A stretch of DNA of 41,269 nt from Plantago elongata. Taxonomy: Eukaryota > Streptophyta > Magnoliopsida > Lamiales > Plantaginaceae. The position numbers and the translations under genes are program-made. Where the stretch lies: positions 1 to 41,269 of the forward strand of contig JAYMSP010000789.1 in the NCBI GenBank assembly GCA_036897095.1, in the 5' to 3' direction. Below the pieces are notes generated by a model. It was not told the origin of the DNA. It saw only the letters and a program-made list of their open reading frames with translations, and did no database searches. Shown here piece after piece: positions 13,001 to 24,119 of the stretch (within the stretch, counting starts at the first letter, position 1; each line of letters opens with the position of its first letter).

Positions 13001-14754
13001 CGGTTAGAAGCTGCAGACAGAACAGAATCGTGGTGACCATCACTACCAGTCACAGACTTGCCTGAATCAATTGAGGTCAACATGGAAGGTTGCACATGAT
13101 GATCCTCATAGGATCTCATGTCAGACACTTCATCAAGAGTTGGATCCATGGATAGATGGTCATCGAGCAAATTATTTTCTGGAACACTGGCCTTCTCCGC
13201 ATCCAAAAAATCCATACTATCACCAACACTAGATGCATTGTTCTCTTCTTCAGAATCTGGGGGGGATGACATTGAATAATCACTCATTCTCCTTAACATT
13301 GATAAATCTTTGACATCATTCATAACAGATAATTGCTTCAGTAACCAAAGTGCAGCATCATCACTAGTATCAACCCAGTCTACACCACCGAAAAGTTCTT
13401 GCACCCTGGAGAAAGCTTCAATTGGCAGACCGCCTATCTCCTCACCATTTAGCATGGACGTATGAGGTTTGCGAGGAGAGCTACTCTCAACATCTCCAAA
13501 AAGAACCTAACCGCCAAAAATAAATCAAATTATAAATATTGGAATAATAATACTTAACTACTAAACAGAAATGTCAACAGGAAAACCACCTCAGCTCGGA
13601 AACCTTTTGGAAACCTTGCCTTCGAGTCCCATAGAGTATCTAAGTTCTCACAGTTTAGCATCAAAATGTTGGAGCGAATAAAAGCAGTATTGAACATTAT
13701 ACGAAACATCATAACTTCACGCTCAGGATCCAGGTCTAGATGAACACACTCCAAAACAACATCTCCTTGCACCAAGCATTGTATGTCAATCTTAATCACG
13801 TCACTGTCCTTCTGCATTAGTTTTACCTCAGTGTAAGCATGAAATGAACTAAACTAACTCTTTAAAAGTAAAGTGAAACAGGAAGACATGCTTACTTGGC
13901 AATAGTGACGGACATGTCTGCCTTTCTTACGCATAGAATATAGCGTTTGGGTTGACAGTCCATCCTTACTATGAAGATTTCTGCCAAAAATCCGGATAAT
14001 AGGTCTACAGCCTTTCTGGTCATCAAACTTCGGAATTGAACGTAGGATAAGGCAATCTAATGAAAGAGGTCTCTCAGGAGGAGGCCACTCAGGGGATATA
14101 TTTCTTCTCGACACATATTGCAGATAACGAAGTTGGGATGGAAATGGGTTCAATGGTGACAATAACTGCAATAAACCTTTTGGACCTTCTCGATAAACCA
14201 TTTCAAGTGCCTTTCTCTCCCCTGAATGCAACTTCCTGAAAACCAAGTAACTAGCCAACACAAATGCAAGAAGTGGCCATCCACCTCGTTCACAATGAAA
14301 CAAAACCACATTCTGGCAATTCCCAAGGGAGAGCCAACTCTCACTCACTCGAAGGAAATGATGAATTAGTGACAGAGGCAGTAAAGGGCACCCCTCATAC
14401 TGCCTCGGATAGTCCATCACGGTAACATCATACTCACACAATATTTCTGCAAATTGACTCTTCTTCTCTCCTTCCCGGAAGTTGAAAGCAAGAAAGGAGG
14501 AATCCGGAAGCTCCTCATGTAGCTCATTAATGATCTCATGCAAGTATAACTGGTATATCTCTTCTGGTAACACCTCAGTAGAGAAGCAAGAATCAAACAC
14601 TGCACAATGTAGCATTTCTCTAATCAATATACTAAAACTTACATAGAATTATCAAACTCAACACGCGAAATTCCGTCTTACCATACACTCTTTCAGAAAG
14701 TTCAAGCAAGCCATCCGGAGGCCTCTTGTGAAAGAATCTACTTAGCAATGACAT
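5723..14754 (-). CDS. class II formin: PTEN-like, C2, FH1 and FH2 domains
   Basis: Actin-nucleating formin. There are 17 coding exons: 14754-14682, 14599-13896, 13811-13590, 13506-11471, 11329-11206, 10347-10276, 9654-9556, 9455-9414, 9323-9243, 9156-9106, 9028-8947, 8612-8518, 7751-7680, 7587-7471, 6330-6262, 6163-6097 and 5913-5723. They sum to 4197 nt (1398 residues) with every phase closing. The N-terminus (MSLLSRFFHKRPPDG) leads into a PTEN-like domain (about 1-200) and then a C2 domain (to about 335); these bind membranes in class II formins. The phosphatase loop reads HCERGGWP at 126-133: the Cys is present but the CX5R Arg is replaced by Pro, so catalysis is unlikely, as in the family. 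FH1 (about 530-960) is poly-proline, for profilin-actin. FH2 (about 980-1345) starts at PLKPLHWIKV and carries GNALNQGTARGSAVGFKL. A charged tail follows. Intron 5 uses a GC donor. It is nearest to Arabidopsis FH13/FH18/FH20; I do not choose among them. Confidence 0.93.
6990..7047. repeat. (AC)29 microsatellite in a formin intron
   Basis: This is an uninterrupted AC dinucleotide run of 58 bases within the intron between formin exons 14 and 15. Such a long perfect tract should be highly length-polymorphic. Confidence 0.97.
8685..8883. mobile_element. Stowaway-like MITE in a formin intron
   Basis: The left end is TACTCCTTCCGTCCCAGATT and the right end, reverse-complemented, is TACTCCCTCCGCCCCACACT. 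Both are flanked by TA. The interior (about 199 bp in all) repeats GAATAAAGTAGGAGA twice and encodes nothing. It lies in the intron between exons 11 and 12 of the formin gene, away from the splice sites. Confidence 0.85.
12044..12169 (-). repeat. three 42-bp tandem repeats in the formin FH1 region
   Basis: Three nearly identical, directly adjacent 42-base units (12044-12085, 12086-12127, 12128-12169) differ at only a few positions. Each encodes GAPAPPPPPPLPN-type units, one profilin-binding poly-proline track per unit. They sit inside a longer, less regular series of proline tracks, so the copy number probably varies between alleles. Confidence 0.9.
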
Positions 14755-14775
14755 GGTGCATCTATATCCGGTAAA

Positions 14776-15016
14776 CTGTAAACAGATTAAATAAAGCTCA
14801 ATTGAATTCAAGTATTTACATAATTAGTTCATCAATTAAACGTAACACATTCAAAACAAGGGATGAATAAATTGAAGCAATCATCAGTCCAAAGGATTGT
14901 TGCTCAACAATGTTAAATGACTCAAAGTACAAACATTGAGGCTTCATCAACAAGCAATAGAAACGCACAAAACAAGCACATAGAGCTATACATAAACATA
15001 AACGATTCAAACTTAC
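14776..15016 (-). other. likely 5' UTR intron of the formin gene
   Basis: On the minus strand a good donor (TTTC/GTAAGTTTG) begins at 15016 and an acceptor (TGTTTACAG) ends at 14776, 22 bases upstream of the formin start codon. The leader exon would run from roughly 15180 to 15017, with further leader at 14775-14755. This is inferred from splice signals only. Confidence 0.5.
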
Positions 15017-15189
15017 GAAATTGAATCAGAAAACGGAAAATGGCGATTGGAGCAGAGAGTGAAGGATTGAGCTGAGAAACGAATTGGATGGGTGAAGTGA
15101 GCTGATTTGTGAAAAATCCACCTGCTTGCGTCGTGATTGATTGATTGGCTTGTTTCAATTTGAGGGGAAAACTTTGAAATCTGTATATT

Positions 15190-16510
15190 CAAATTTTCAG
15201 AAGGGAAAGCGGTGTGCTTGTACGTGACGCTTAGATGCTCGTACCTAGTTTAGGTACTGAATGATATGTTAATGTGTTAATTGTGTAATTAGGCAAGTCT
15301 AAGCTTATGTGATTTTGTTCTTTTTTTGTTTGGGATAGGGCTTGTTGACTTTTTTGTAAAAGAAATTAATTGTTATATGCAAGATAAATTTATATTTAAA
15401 AAAAAAGTTATTTAGGACTTTCGTTTGAACCTTGGAGAAACAAGATGAGTTGAGGATCATTGGGTTACGTTTTGATCTTTTAGAACAATTTATAATATTT
15501 TGAATTTACAGGTATCAATAAATGACAAGTATTTAAAGTAATTTTAGTTTCATAGATTTTTCCATGATCAGTTTTCACTAACTATAGGTAGTAAATAAAA
15601 AAAATTAATATATCTATTCCGTTAAATTTTAAAATATTAAAGTAAAATTTTAATAATTCTTAAAAAATATTATTTTAATTTTAAAAATATTTTAGAAGTC
15701 AAATTTAAATTTTTTAAAGGATATTTGTATTTTCTAATTTAAATATTTATAAGTCGAATTGACGATGGGGTGTTGCCAAGGCATTAAGTCGATTGTCATG
15801 TCGCCTTATGAATGTTTAAATTAGAAAAATACAAATATCAATAAAAAGATTACCTTTTAAAATATTTTTAAAAATTAAATAAATAATTTTTTAATTATTT
15901 ATTTTTATTTTAATATTTTATGATTTAACGGAATAAATATTTTAATTTTTTATTTGTTGTTTGTTGTCAAGTAGGACGAAAGCCTAACTAATTATAAAAA
16001 AGTTCTAGTTAGTGTTATATTTATTTTTTTCTAGATGAACTGAAACATCGAAATTGTTCAATACTTCAAATCTGCTTTTTGGTTAACATTTTTCATTTTC
16101 GCATTGTGAGAGCATGGTCTGGGTTTGGGACAAAGAGGGATAATCATTTTTAAGGTTTCATGTGACTTCACTATTAATCGAAAAACTAAAACGTTTAGAC
16201 GTTGTTTTAAAAAATTTAAAAATATCCAACTTATACTATCACTGGAAGAACAGTGCATATATGAAGTGATTAGAGAAATTCTGTAGTATGAATCAAACAC
16301 ATTTTCAATCAGAACCAATTACATATTTGAACAATCTGTGACATAAATATTGTGAAACCAGATCTGCGCTACCAGAAGAACAATGATTTGAGCAGAAAAC
16401 ATCAGCAAGCTACTTCTGCTATACAATATGACATAATGACAACAACTTACATGATTAAGAAGCATTTCATCACAAGTAAAAAAAAATCTGGTAAAAGAAA
16501 TCCAAACAGC
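15190..16510. other. intergenic region between formin 5' end and DUR3 3' end
   Basis: It contains the formin promoter side (about 15190-15500), a long AT-rich inverted repeat (15575-15972) and, to the right, the DUR3 3' UTR and terminator region. There is no credible gene; ORFs here are short and AT-driven. Confidence 0.6.
15575..15972. repeat. long AT-rich inverted repeat (hairpin MITE)
   Basis: The left arm (about 15575-15755) and right arm (about 15800-15972) are imperfect reverse complements. Matching blocks include TATTCCGTTAAAT with ATTTAACGGAATA, and GATATTTGTATTTT with AAAATACAAATATC. The loop is about 45 bases and GC-richer (around ACGATGGGGTGTTGCC). No coding capacity and no clear target duplication were seen. 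A MITE is the simplest reading, and the transcript would fold into a long hairpin. Confidence 0.75.
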
Positions 16511-19600
<3,090 letters not shown>

Positions 19601-19660
19601 TAATGCAAAAGTCTCCTGTGTCTGTATATCTGCCTATCTGGAAGTGATATGTGGGTTGAG

Positions 19661-19668
19661 ATTTATAG
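19661..19668 (-). promoter_or_regulatory. TATA box of DUR3
   Basis: CTATAAAT on the minus strand lies about 60 bases upstream of the DUR3 start codon, predicting initiation near 19630 and a leader of about 30 bases. Confidence 0.6.
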
Positions 19669-19863
19669 CGAGTAGCGAGTAGTGAAGTTGGAGAGATTCA
19701 CTCCCAGTTTGGTCATTGATTGTTTGTTTTTTGTTAATTGTGACGGAATATACTAAAAGTCAAACTATGCAGCCATTTCAAACTCATCTGATGCAAGAAG
19801 GAATCTCTTGGATGGCTGTGATTGCTCAATCACATCTCTTACTTTACATTTCTTTCTTTTCAT

Positions 19864-20101
19864 GAATCAGTAATAGTATTAGTTTATGCACATTTGAACA
19901 AAAGTATTGTATTGTTTCTTTCTATTTGGATAATTTCTCACCATTGATATTTCATGCTATGAATAATAAAATTACAAGTGAGACTCTGTATTTCTTTTAA
20001 CATTGGAAACTCGATCAGCATTCGATATCATTCGAGTACACAAGGGATAAACTCCAGGGCTCATATGCTCATATTTACCGTCTTTAGTCAACAAGTTGCA
20101 T
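19864..20101 (+). repeat. direct repeat, copy A
   Basis: It runs from GAATCAGTAATAGTATTAG to CAACAAGTTGCAT and is repeated at 21214-21439 in the same orientation. Shared blocks include TTTATGCACATTTG, TTGTTTCTTTCTATTTGGAT, CATTGATATTTCATG and CATATTTACCGTCTTTAG. The copies are about 1.35 kb apart and moderately diverged. Confidence 0.85.
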
Positions 20102-21072
20102 ATTTGCAAGGAAATACAGCAAACAAGTAGTGATTTTTTGGATCTTAAGCAGAATTATTGCAATTTAAAAGAACATGGCAAGTAGAACTAGAATGTTATA
20201 AATAAATGAACTTCAGTGATTGTCACCATGATTGTGATGATGATGATCCATGTCTGAAATAAATCTGTTTGATAATTGGTCCTTTTCATTTATGGGCTAT
20301 CTTACTGGGTAGACTTTTGGATCTAATCTCTTCCACACTAGTTAGTCTTGTTTTTGGCAACTGATGATTGGTGTATACTTTTGACTTGAGAATATTCCCC
20401 ATTTCCAACTGAATCCTTCAATCATAAGATACATGTATTATACACCATCAATTTGATGTTATTTATTAGTGTTCTAACCGTTGTATGAGACACTAGGGTT
20501 CTATCAGCGGTATCCACTCTCACTATTCACCGTAGTATCATTTAGGGTCCACGGTTGCAGTGAGGGGAATATCAATGGTAGTTTTGTCTATTTGTTAACA
20601 TCAACAAATAGTTAGAGTCTAGACTGGCTATGTATAGCACAATAATTGCGGAATCAACTGTGAAACAGTGCAGGAGTAAGCACTGAACATAGAATGCGTT
20701 TCAGAAGCCAAGGTACCGGAATGCGTTTGTGAGAGGATGCATGACATCAGTACCAAACAGTAGGCGCTCTGAAAGGGTAGAGTGGTTGGATGGTAAGTTG
20801 ATTTGAAGTTGCAATTAAATTTTTCAAAGAATGAAGTTTACTTATTTGAGATAAAGACTTTCTGTTGATTCACAGTGTAGAAAAACTTGTATTGGTTTGA
20901 GGTAGCACTTGAAATTTGAAATATATTTGATGATGATCACTTCTTTCTAATTGAAGATTTCAAATTAGCTAACATGCAGGGCAGCAAAGAAGCTGAGACA
21001 ATCAGACAAAAAGAAAATCTGAACTCTGAAGTAAGCAAAACTGATCGAACACTTATTTCTTATATTTTCTTG

Positions 21073-21439
21073 AATTAGTAATAGTATTAATTTGACAACG
21101 AGGTATAGCTCAGGTTGTAAGACGCTAATAGGTCAGAATTTCGAGTCACCTTTAGCCGTTTCAAAAAAAGTAATAGTATTAATATATGCACACTTGGACA
21201 GGTATTGTTTCTTGAATTAGTAATAGTACTAGTTTATGCACATTTGGACAGGTATTGTATTGTTTCTTTCTATTTGGATGATTTCCCATCATTGATATTT
21301 CATGATATGAATACTATGATTACAATAGACTGTAGATCTTTTGTTTAAACATTGAAAACCCGCATCAGATATCATTTGGATGCACAAGGGGGATAAACTT
21401 CAGGGCTCATATTTACCGTCTTTAGGCAAAGAGTTGCAT
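21073..21439 (+). repeat. direct repeat, copy B, with an extra partial unit
   Basis: The full unit is 21214-21439. Its first 50 bases (TTGAATTAGTAATAGTACTA to GGACAGGTATTG) are also tandemly duplicated just upstream (21073-21212), and that upstream copy is split by the SINE-like insertion at 21092-21169. The order of events is therefore: segmental duplication, small tandem duplication, then insertion. Confidence 0.8.
21092..21169 (+). mobile_element. short tRNA-derived SINE-like insertion
   Basis: A 78-base insertion is flanked by a perfect 14-base target duplication, GTAATAGTATTAAT, at 21078-21091 and 21170-21183. It contains an A-box-like TAGCTCAGGTTG, a B-box-like ATTTCGAGTCACC about 30 bases further on, and ends in a run of seven A. 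The neighbouring repeat copies lack the insert and give the empty site. Together these are the hallmarks of LINE-mobilised, polymerase-III-transcribed elements. It is unusually short, so it may be a 5' head fragment or a minimal family. Confidence 0.75.
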
Positions 21440-22368
21440 GTCACAATTAACTATATCATCTTCAATATTTCTTCCTTACAACTCAGCAATAACCCGTTAC
21501 TCACATATCACATAATGTACGATGAAATCATGGTGAAAGTCACGGGGTCAGTTATTCCATGGAGCCTTACTCTAGATGTGTATTCTATCTTGGCTAACCA
21601 CCACTTATGTCACTCGGGTATTCAAGGAAATAATAGTTTCAGTGATGAACATATGTTATGCATCCAGAGATGACAACAAATGCATGATATCTATTCTTCA
21701 TGTAGTATATTGGAAAACAAACCATGTATTTCCTCAACCTGAAGAACGGTTATTACCCTGTTTAACTATCCGTATGCATAAGCTACATAGGAATCCACAG
21801 CTAATATAAACATGGGATAAACATAGAATTATAATCTGCTCTTGAATCTCTAAAACCTCAATATTCTTCATTTCTTCATGTTCGAACTTCTCACAATCAA
21901 ACAAATAAACAATACTCTGCACCATCCGATCACAGATCCTCACCATATTCTTACATATATATACATGTTTGACATGCCACATAGCATCACACTTATCAGC
22001 TTCACCAGCACCACCAAAACTTTCTATGAATCCAACCATAATGCACCGGACCAGCCCAGCCATGTTAGCTCTACCATTCCACTCATATCCCCAAAGTGAA
22101 AAACAAAAAAACTTCTGTAACATGGTGTACGCCTACGGGTCAGACAAACCTTAAGAGTAGATGGAATTAAGACCCACAACACAACACAGGCCAACCATCA
22201 AATTGCTAGACTATCCCCTAATATGCACACCTCTACAGCTCTACTCTAATCACTAGGCTGTCTAATACACGTTATTCTGAAAGTAGAACATGGTAGATTC
22301 ATTGTTGAGACACTACAAAGCCAATATAGCATAACATTTCAATTATGAAATACAGTAGCGTACATACA

Positions 22369-22863
22369 TTATATACCTCCCAAGGGACCAAAATCTCGAG
22401 GGGGCCAAACACGAAAAAAGACTTTGCCAAGAACCAAAGCAGCAGGAACAGGACCCATCTGGCGAGAATCATTGGAAGAGTAAATATTATCCCCTTGAAT
22501 CCAAACATGACCGTTGGGCAAAACTAAGGAATGAGAAGCATTATTGCCAGAGGCAGGATCAATCAAGAAGGAAACAGAATCACCCTCTAGACCAATAAGG
22601 CGCTTGGTAATCATCTTCATAGGGTTCTGGGGTGACCTGACCAAAACGACGTCGCCACGGCGTAATTTGCCTAGAAGGGGGGTGAGCTTGTCAATGAGCA
22701 AAACGTCGCCGGTGAAATTGAGAGTAGGAAGCATGCTGGGACCGTAGACTAGGGTTGGGGAGATGAGGTAGCGGTCGGTTATGTGCAGCAGAGACAGGAA
22801 TTGGGCAAATACCACTGACTGCTTCAGAACCTCCTTCAATTGTACCATCTTCTCAGCTACCAT
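22369..22863 (-). CDS. IMP1: mitochondrial inner membrane protease subunit 1-like (S26 signal peptidase)
   Basis: Signal-peptidase-fold serine protease, 164 residues, resembling plant IMP1 proteins that cleave presequences of proteins at the outer face of the mitochondrial inner membrane. The catalytic dyad is visible: Ser43 in GPSMLPTLNFTGDV and Lys87 in MKMITKRLIGLEGD. The third conserved box GDNIYSSNDSRQMGPV is at 124-139. An amphipathic or membrane segment at about 13-33 fits an N-terminal anchor. The whole coding region is one uninterrupted exon. I chose the ATG at 22863 because an acceptor (TTACAG) ends just upstream; the in-frame Met6 is a possible alternative. A pyrimidine-rich leader exon is predicted at 24118-24011. 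Residues and length look intact. A close paralogue of unknown substrate is equally possible. Confidence 0.85.
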   Translation of the reverse strand: MVAEKMVQLKEVLKQSVVFAQFLSLLHITDRYLISPTLVYGPSMLPTLNFTGDVLLIDKLTPLLGKLRRGDVVLVRSPQNPMKMITKRLIGLEGDSVSFLIDPASGNNASHSLVLPNGHVWIQGDNIYSSNDSRQMGPVPAALVLGKVFFRVWPPRDFGPLGGI

Positions 22864-22869
22864 TGATGT

Positions 22870-24010
22870 CTGTAATTCTGTGTTGGCTAAGTTTCACCAA
22901 ATTAATACCCAATCTACACACATATATTTCCACCATGTTTTGCCAAAAGTTCTACATACAGTTAAAAATAATTTAATTATAACATAGTATTAAATATCAC
23001 ATAAACGAATATTTACCTTCAGATTAGCTCCTTCAAGATCTGCATCTTTTCTAAGTTGGCATTCGTCAGATCAGCTGACTGAAATTGTTGAATAATAATT
23101 CTAGATTATTCAACTGAATTCAAGTACAGTTGACATACTTCCACAATATTTGTTGTAAATATACAGCATACCAATTCAAAGTGGAAGCATGACATTGCTG
23201 TGTATGCAAAGAAAAAGCTAAAATGATTTATACTAGATCTTATGTATTCTGAACCTGTAGGTGAGCAGAACGCAAATCTGCCCCCAAGAAGCTACAATCT
23301 ACCAGATAAGGATATGCATTGCCATGTGATGCATAAATGTATATTTAATGCTCATGCACTATAAGTCATTGAACAAATGTTACAGGAACCGTCTATCATT
23401 AAAACGAAAAGTTTAAAATCAGGAAACGTGCAGAGTAGGTATAACAGAGTAATAACACAACATGGACTAGGATTAGATACAAGGAGAAACCAATCATCCG
23501 GCATACAATTCTCATGCTCGGATCCATGAGGAATCAAATTTCGCTCAATCTCACTAATGAAGGGATTCGCTAACCCGACTAGGAGATCAAGCCACACACT
23601 TCAATAGTTCAATATACAGTGCTGCCTATATAATCTCAAACCTCCATTAACATGTATTTAAATTTTAAATGTCCCACCCGGCATCCGAGCTACTACATAT
23701 GAGTTCAACTATTAAGAAGCCTATAATAAACTAAAAATGAAACTATTTACTAGTAGAAATGTAAGAGTTTAAGGACCAAACGACCTCGATTGCCAACACG
23801 CCATTAGGATGAACTCACATTTTTTCTTCTCGAAATGGTACGACATCAAATTGACAAGGTGACTTGAAAACACAATGAAAGAGCTAGTGGAATGTCAATA
23901 GAACACACAAATCAACACACAATAAAAGTAGAGCTCGTTGAATTAAATGAAAGGGGGACTTGAACACAATGTGAATAGAAAACGAATTAAATAAAAAAGA
24001 TATTATTACC
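22870..24010 (-). other. predicted leader intron of the IMP1-like gene
   Basis: The donor GGACTAG/GTAATAATAT begins at 24010 and the acceptor ATTACAG ends at 22870, seven bases upstream of the start codon. The 1.14-kb intron is mostly AT-rich but contains two decayed pentapeptide-repeat exons (see 23017-23311). The rest (23320-24000) includes one open stretch (23352-23597 on the minus strand) that I cannot identify and regard as probably non-coding. Confidence 0.5.
23017..23311 (-). pseudogene. two remnant exons of a BTB/pentapeptide-repeat gene (FIP2-like)
   Basis: Two same-strand exons in normal order with intact splice sites. The first ends at 23255 and encodes LVDCSFLGADLRSAHLQ, followed by donor GTTCAG. 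The second, 23078-23017, has acceptor TTTCAG and donor GTAAAT, and encodes SADLTNANLE, then ADLEGANLK in a shifted frame. The A(D/N)LXX register is the pentapeptide-repeat pattern, and the order matches the C-terminal half of the Arabidopsis formin-interacting FIP2 protein as I remember it. The second exon is 62 nt where 60 is needed: five bases (AAGAT) stand where three should, so the frame is broken. No BTB exons and no final exon were found. Because the intron is retained, this arose by DNA duplication or decay, not as a processed copy. Confidence 0.7.
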
Positions 24011-24118
24011 TAGTCCGCAGAAGAAGAGCAGGAGCAGCGGAATCCCAATCGGAGCGGCAGAAGAAGACGAGCTGCAAGCGGAGCGGAAGAAGACGATTGA
24101 ATCGATTGTGTAGTGTGC
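24011..24118 (-). other. predicted 5' UTR exon of the IMP1-like gene
   Basis: A pyrimidine-rich block on the minus strand (repeated CTTCTTC and CCGCTCC) ends in a donor GTAATA at 24010. Composition and donor are typical of plant leader exons. It was assigned to the IMP1-like gene because no other start codon lies downstream. It could instead have belonged to the ancestral pentapeptide gene. Confidence 0.45.
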
Positions 24119-24119
24119 T

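Larger units (their letters stand above)
19670..22368. other. intergenic region between DUR3 and the IMP1-like gene
   Basis: The first few hundred bases are the DUR3 promoter. The middle carries a direct duplication (19864-20101 and 21214-21439) and a SINE-like insertion (21092-21169). The stretch 20110-21060 and the last 900 bases contain no convincing exon; the final 100-200 bases are probably the 3' UTR of the IMP1-like gene. Confidence 0.6.

Noticed and set aside
21734..22123. 129-codon minus-strand frame downstream of the IMP1-like gene
   Set aside because: No motif or family resemblance and irregular composition; it lies where the IMP1 downstream region and repeats are. Treated as chance.
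23352..23597. 81-codon open frame inside the IMP1 leader intron
   Set aside because: It does not match the pentapeptide pattern and I see no family. It may be transposon debris, but nothing supports a gene.
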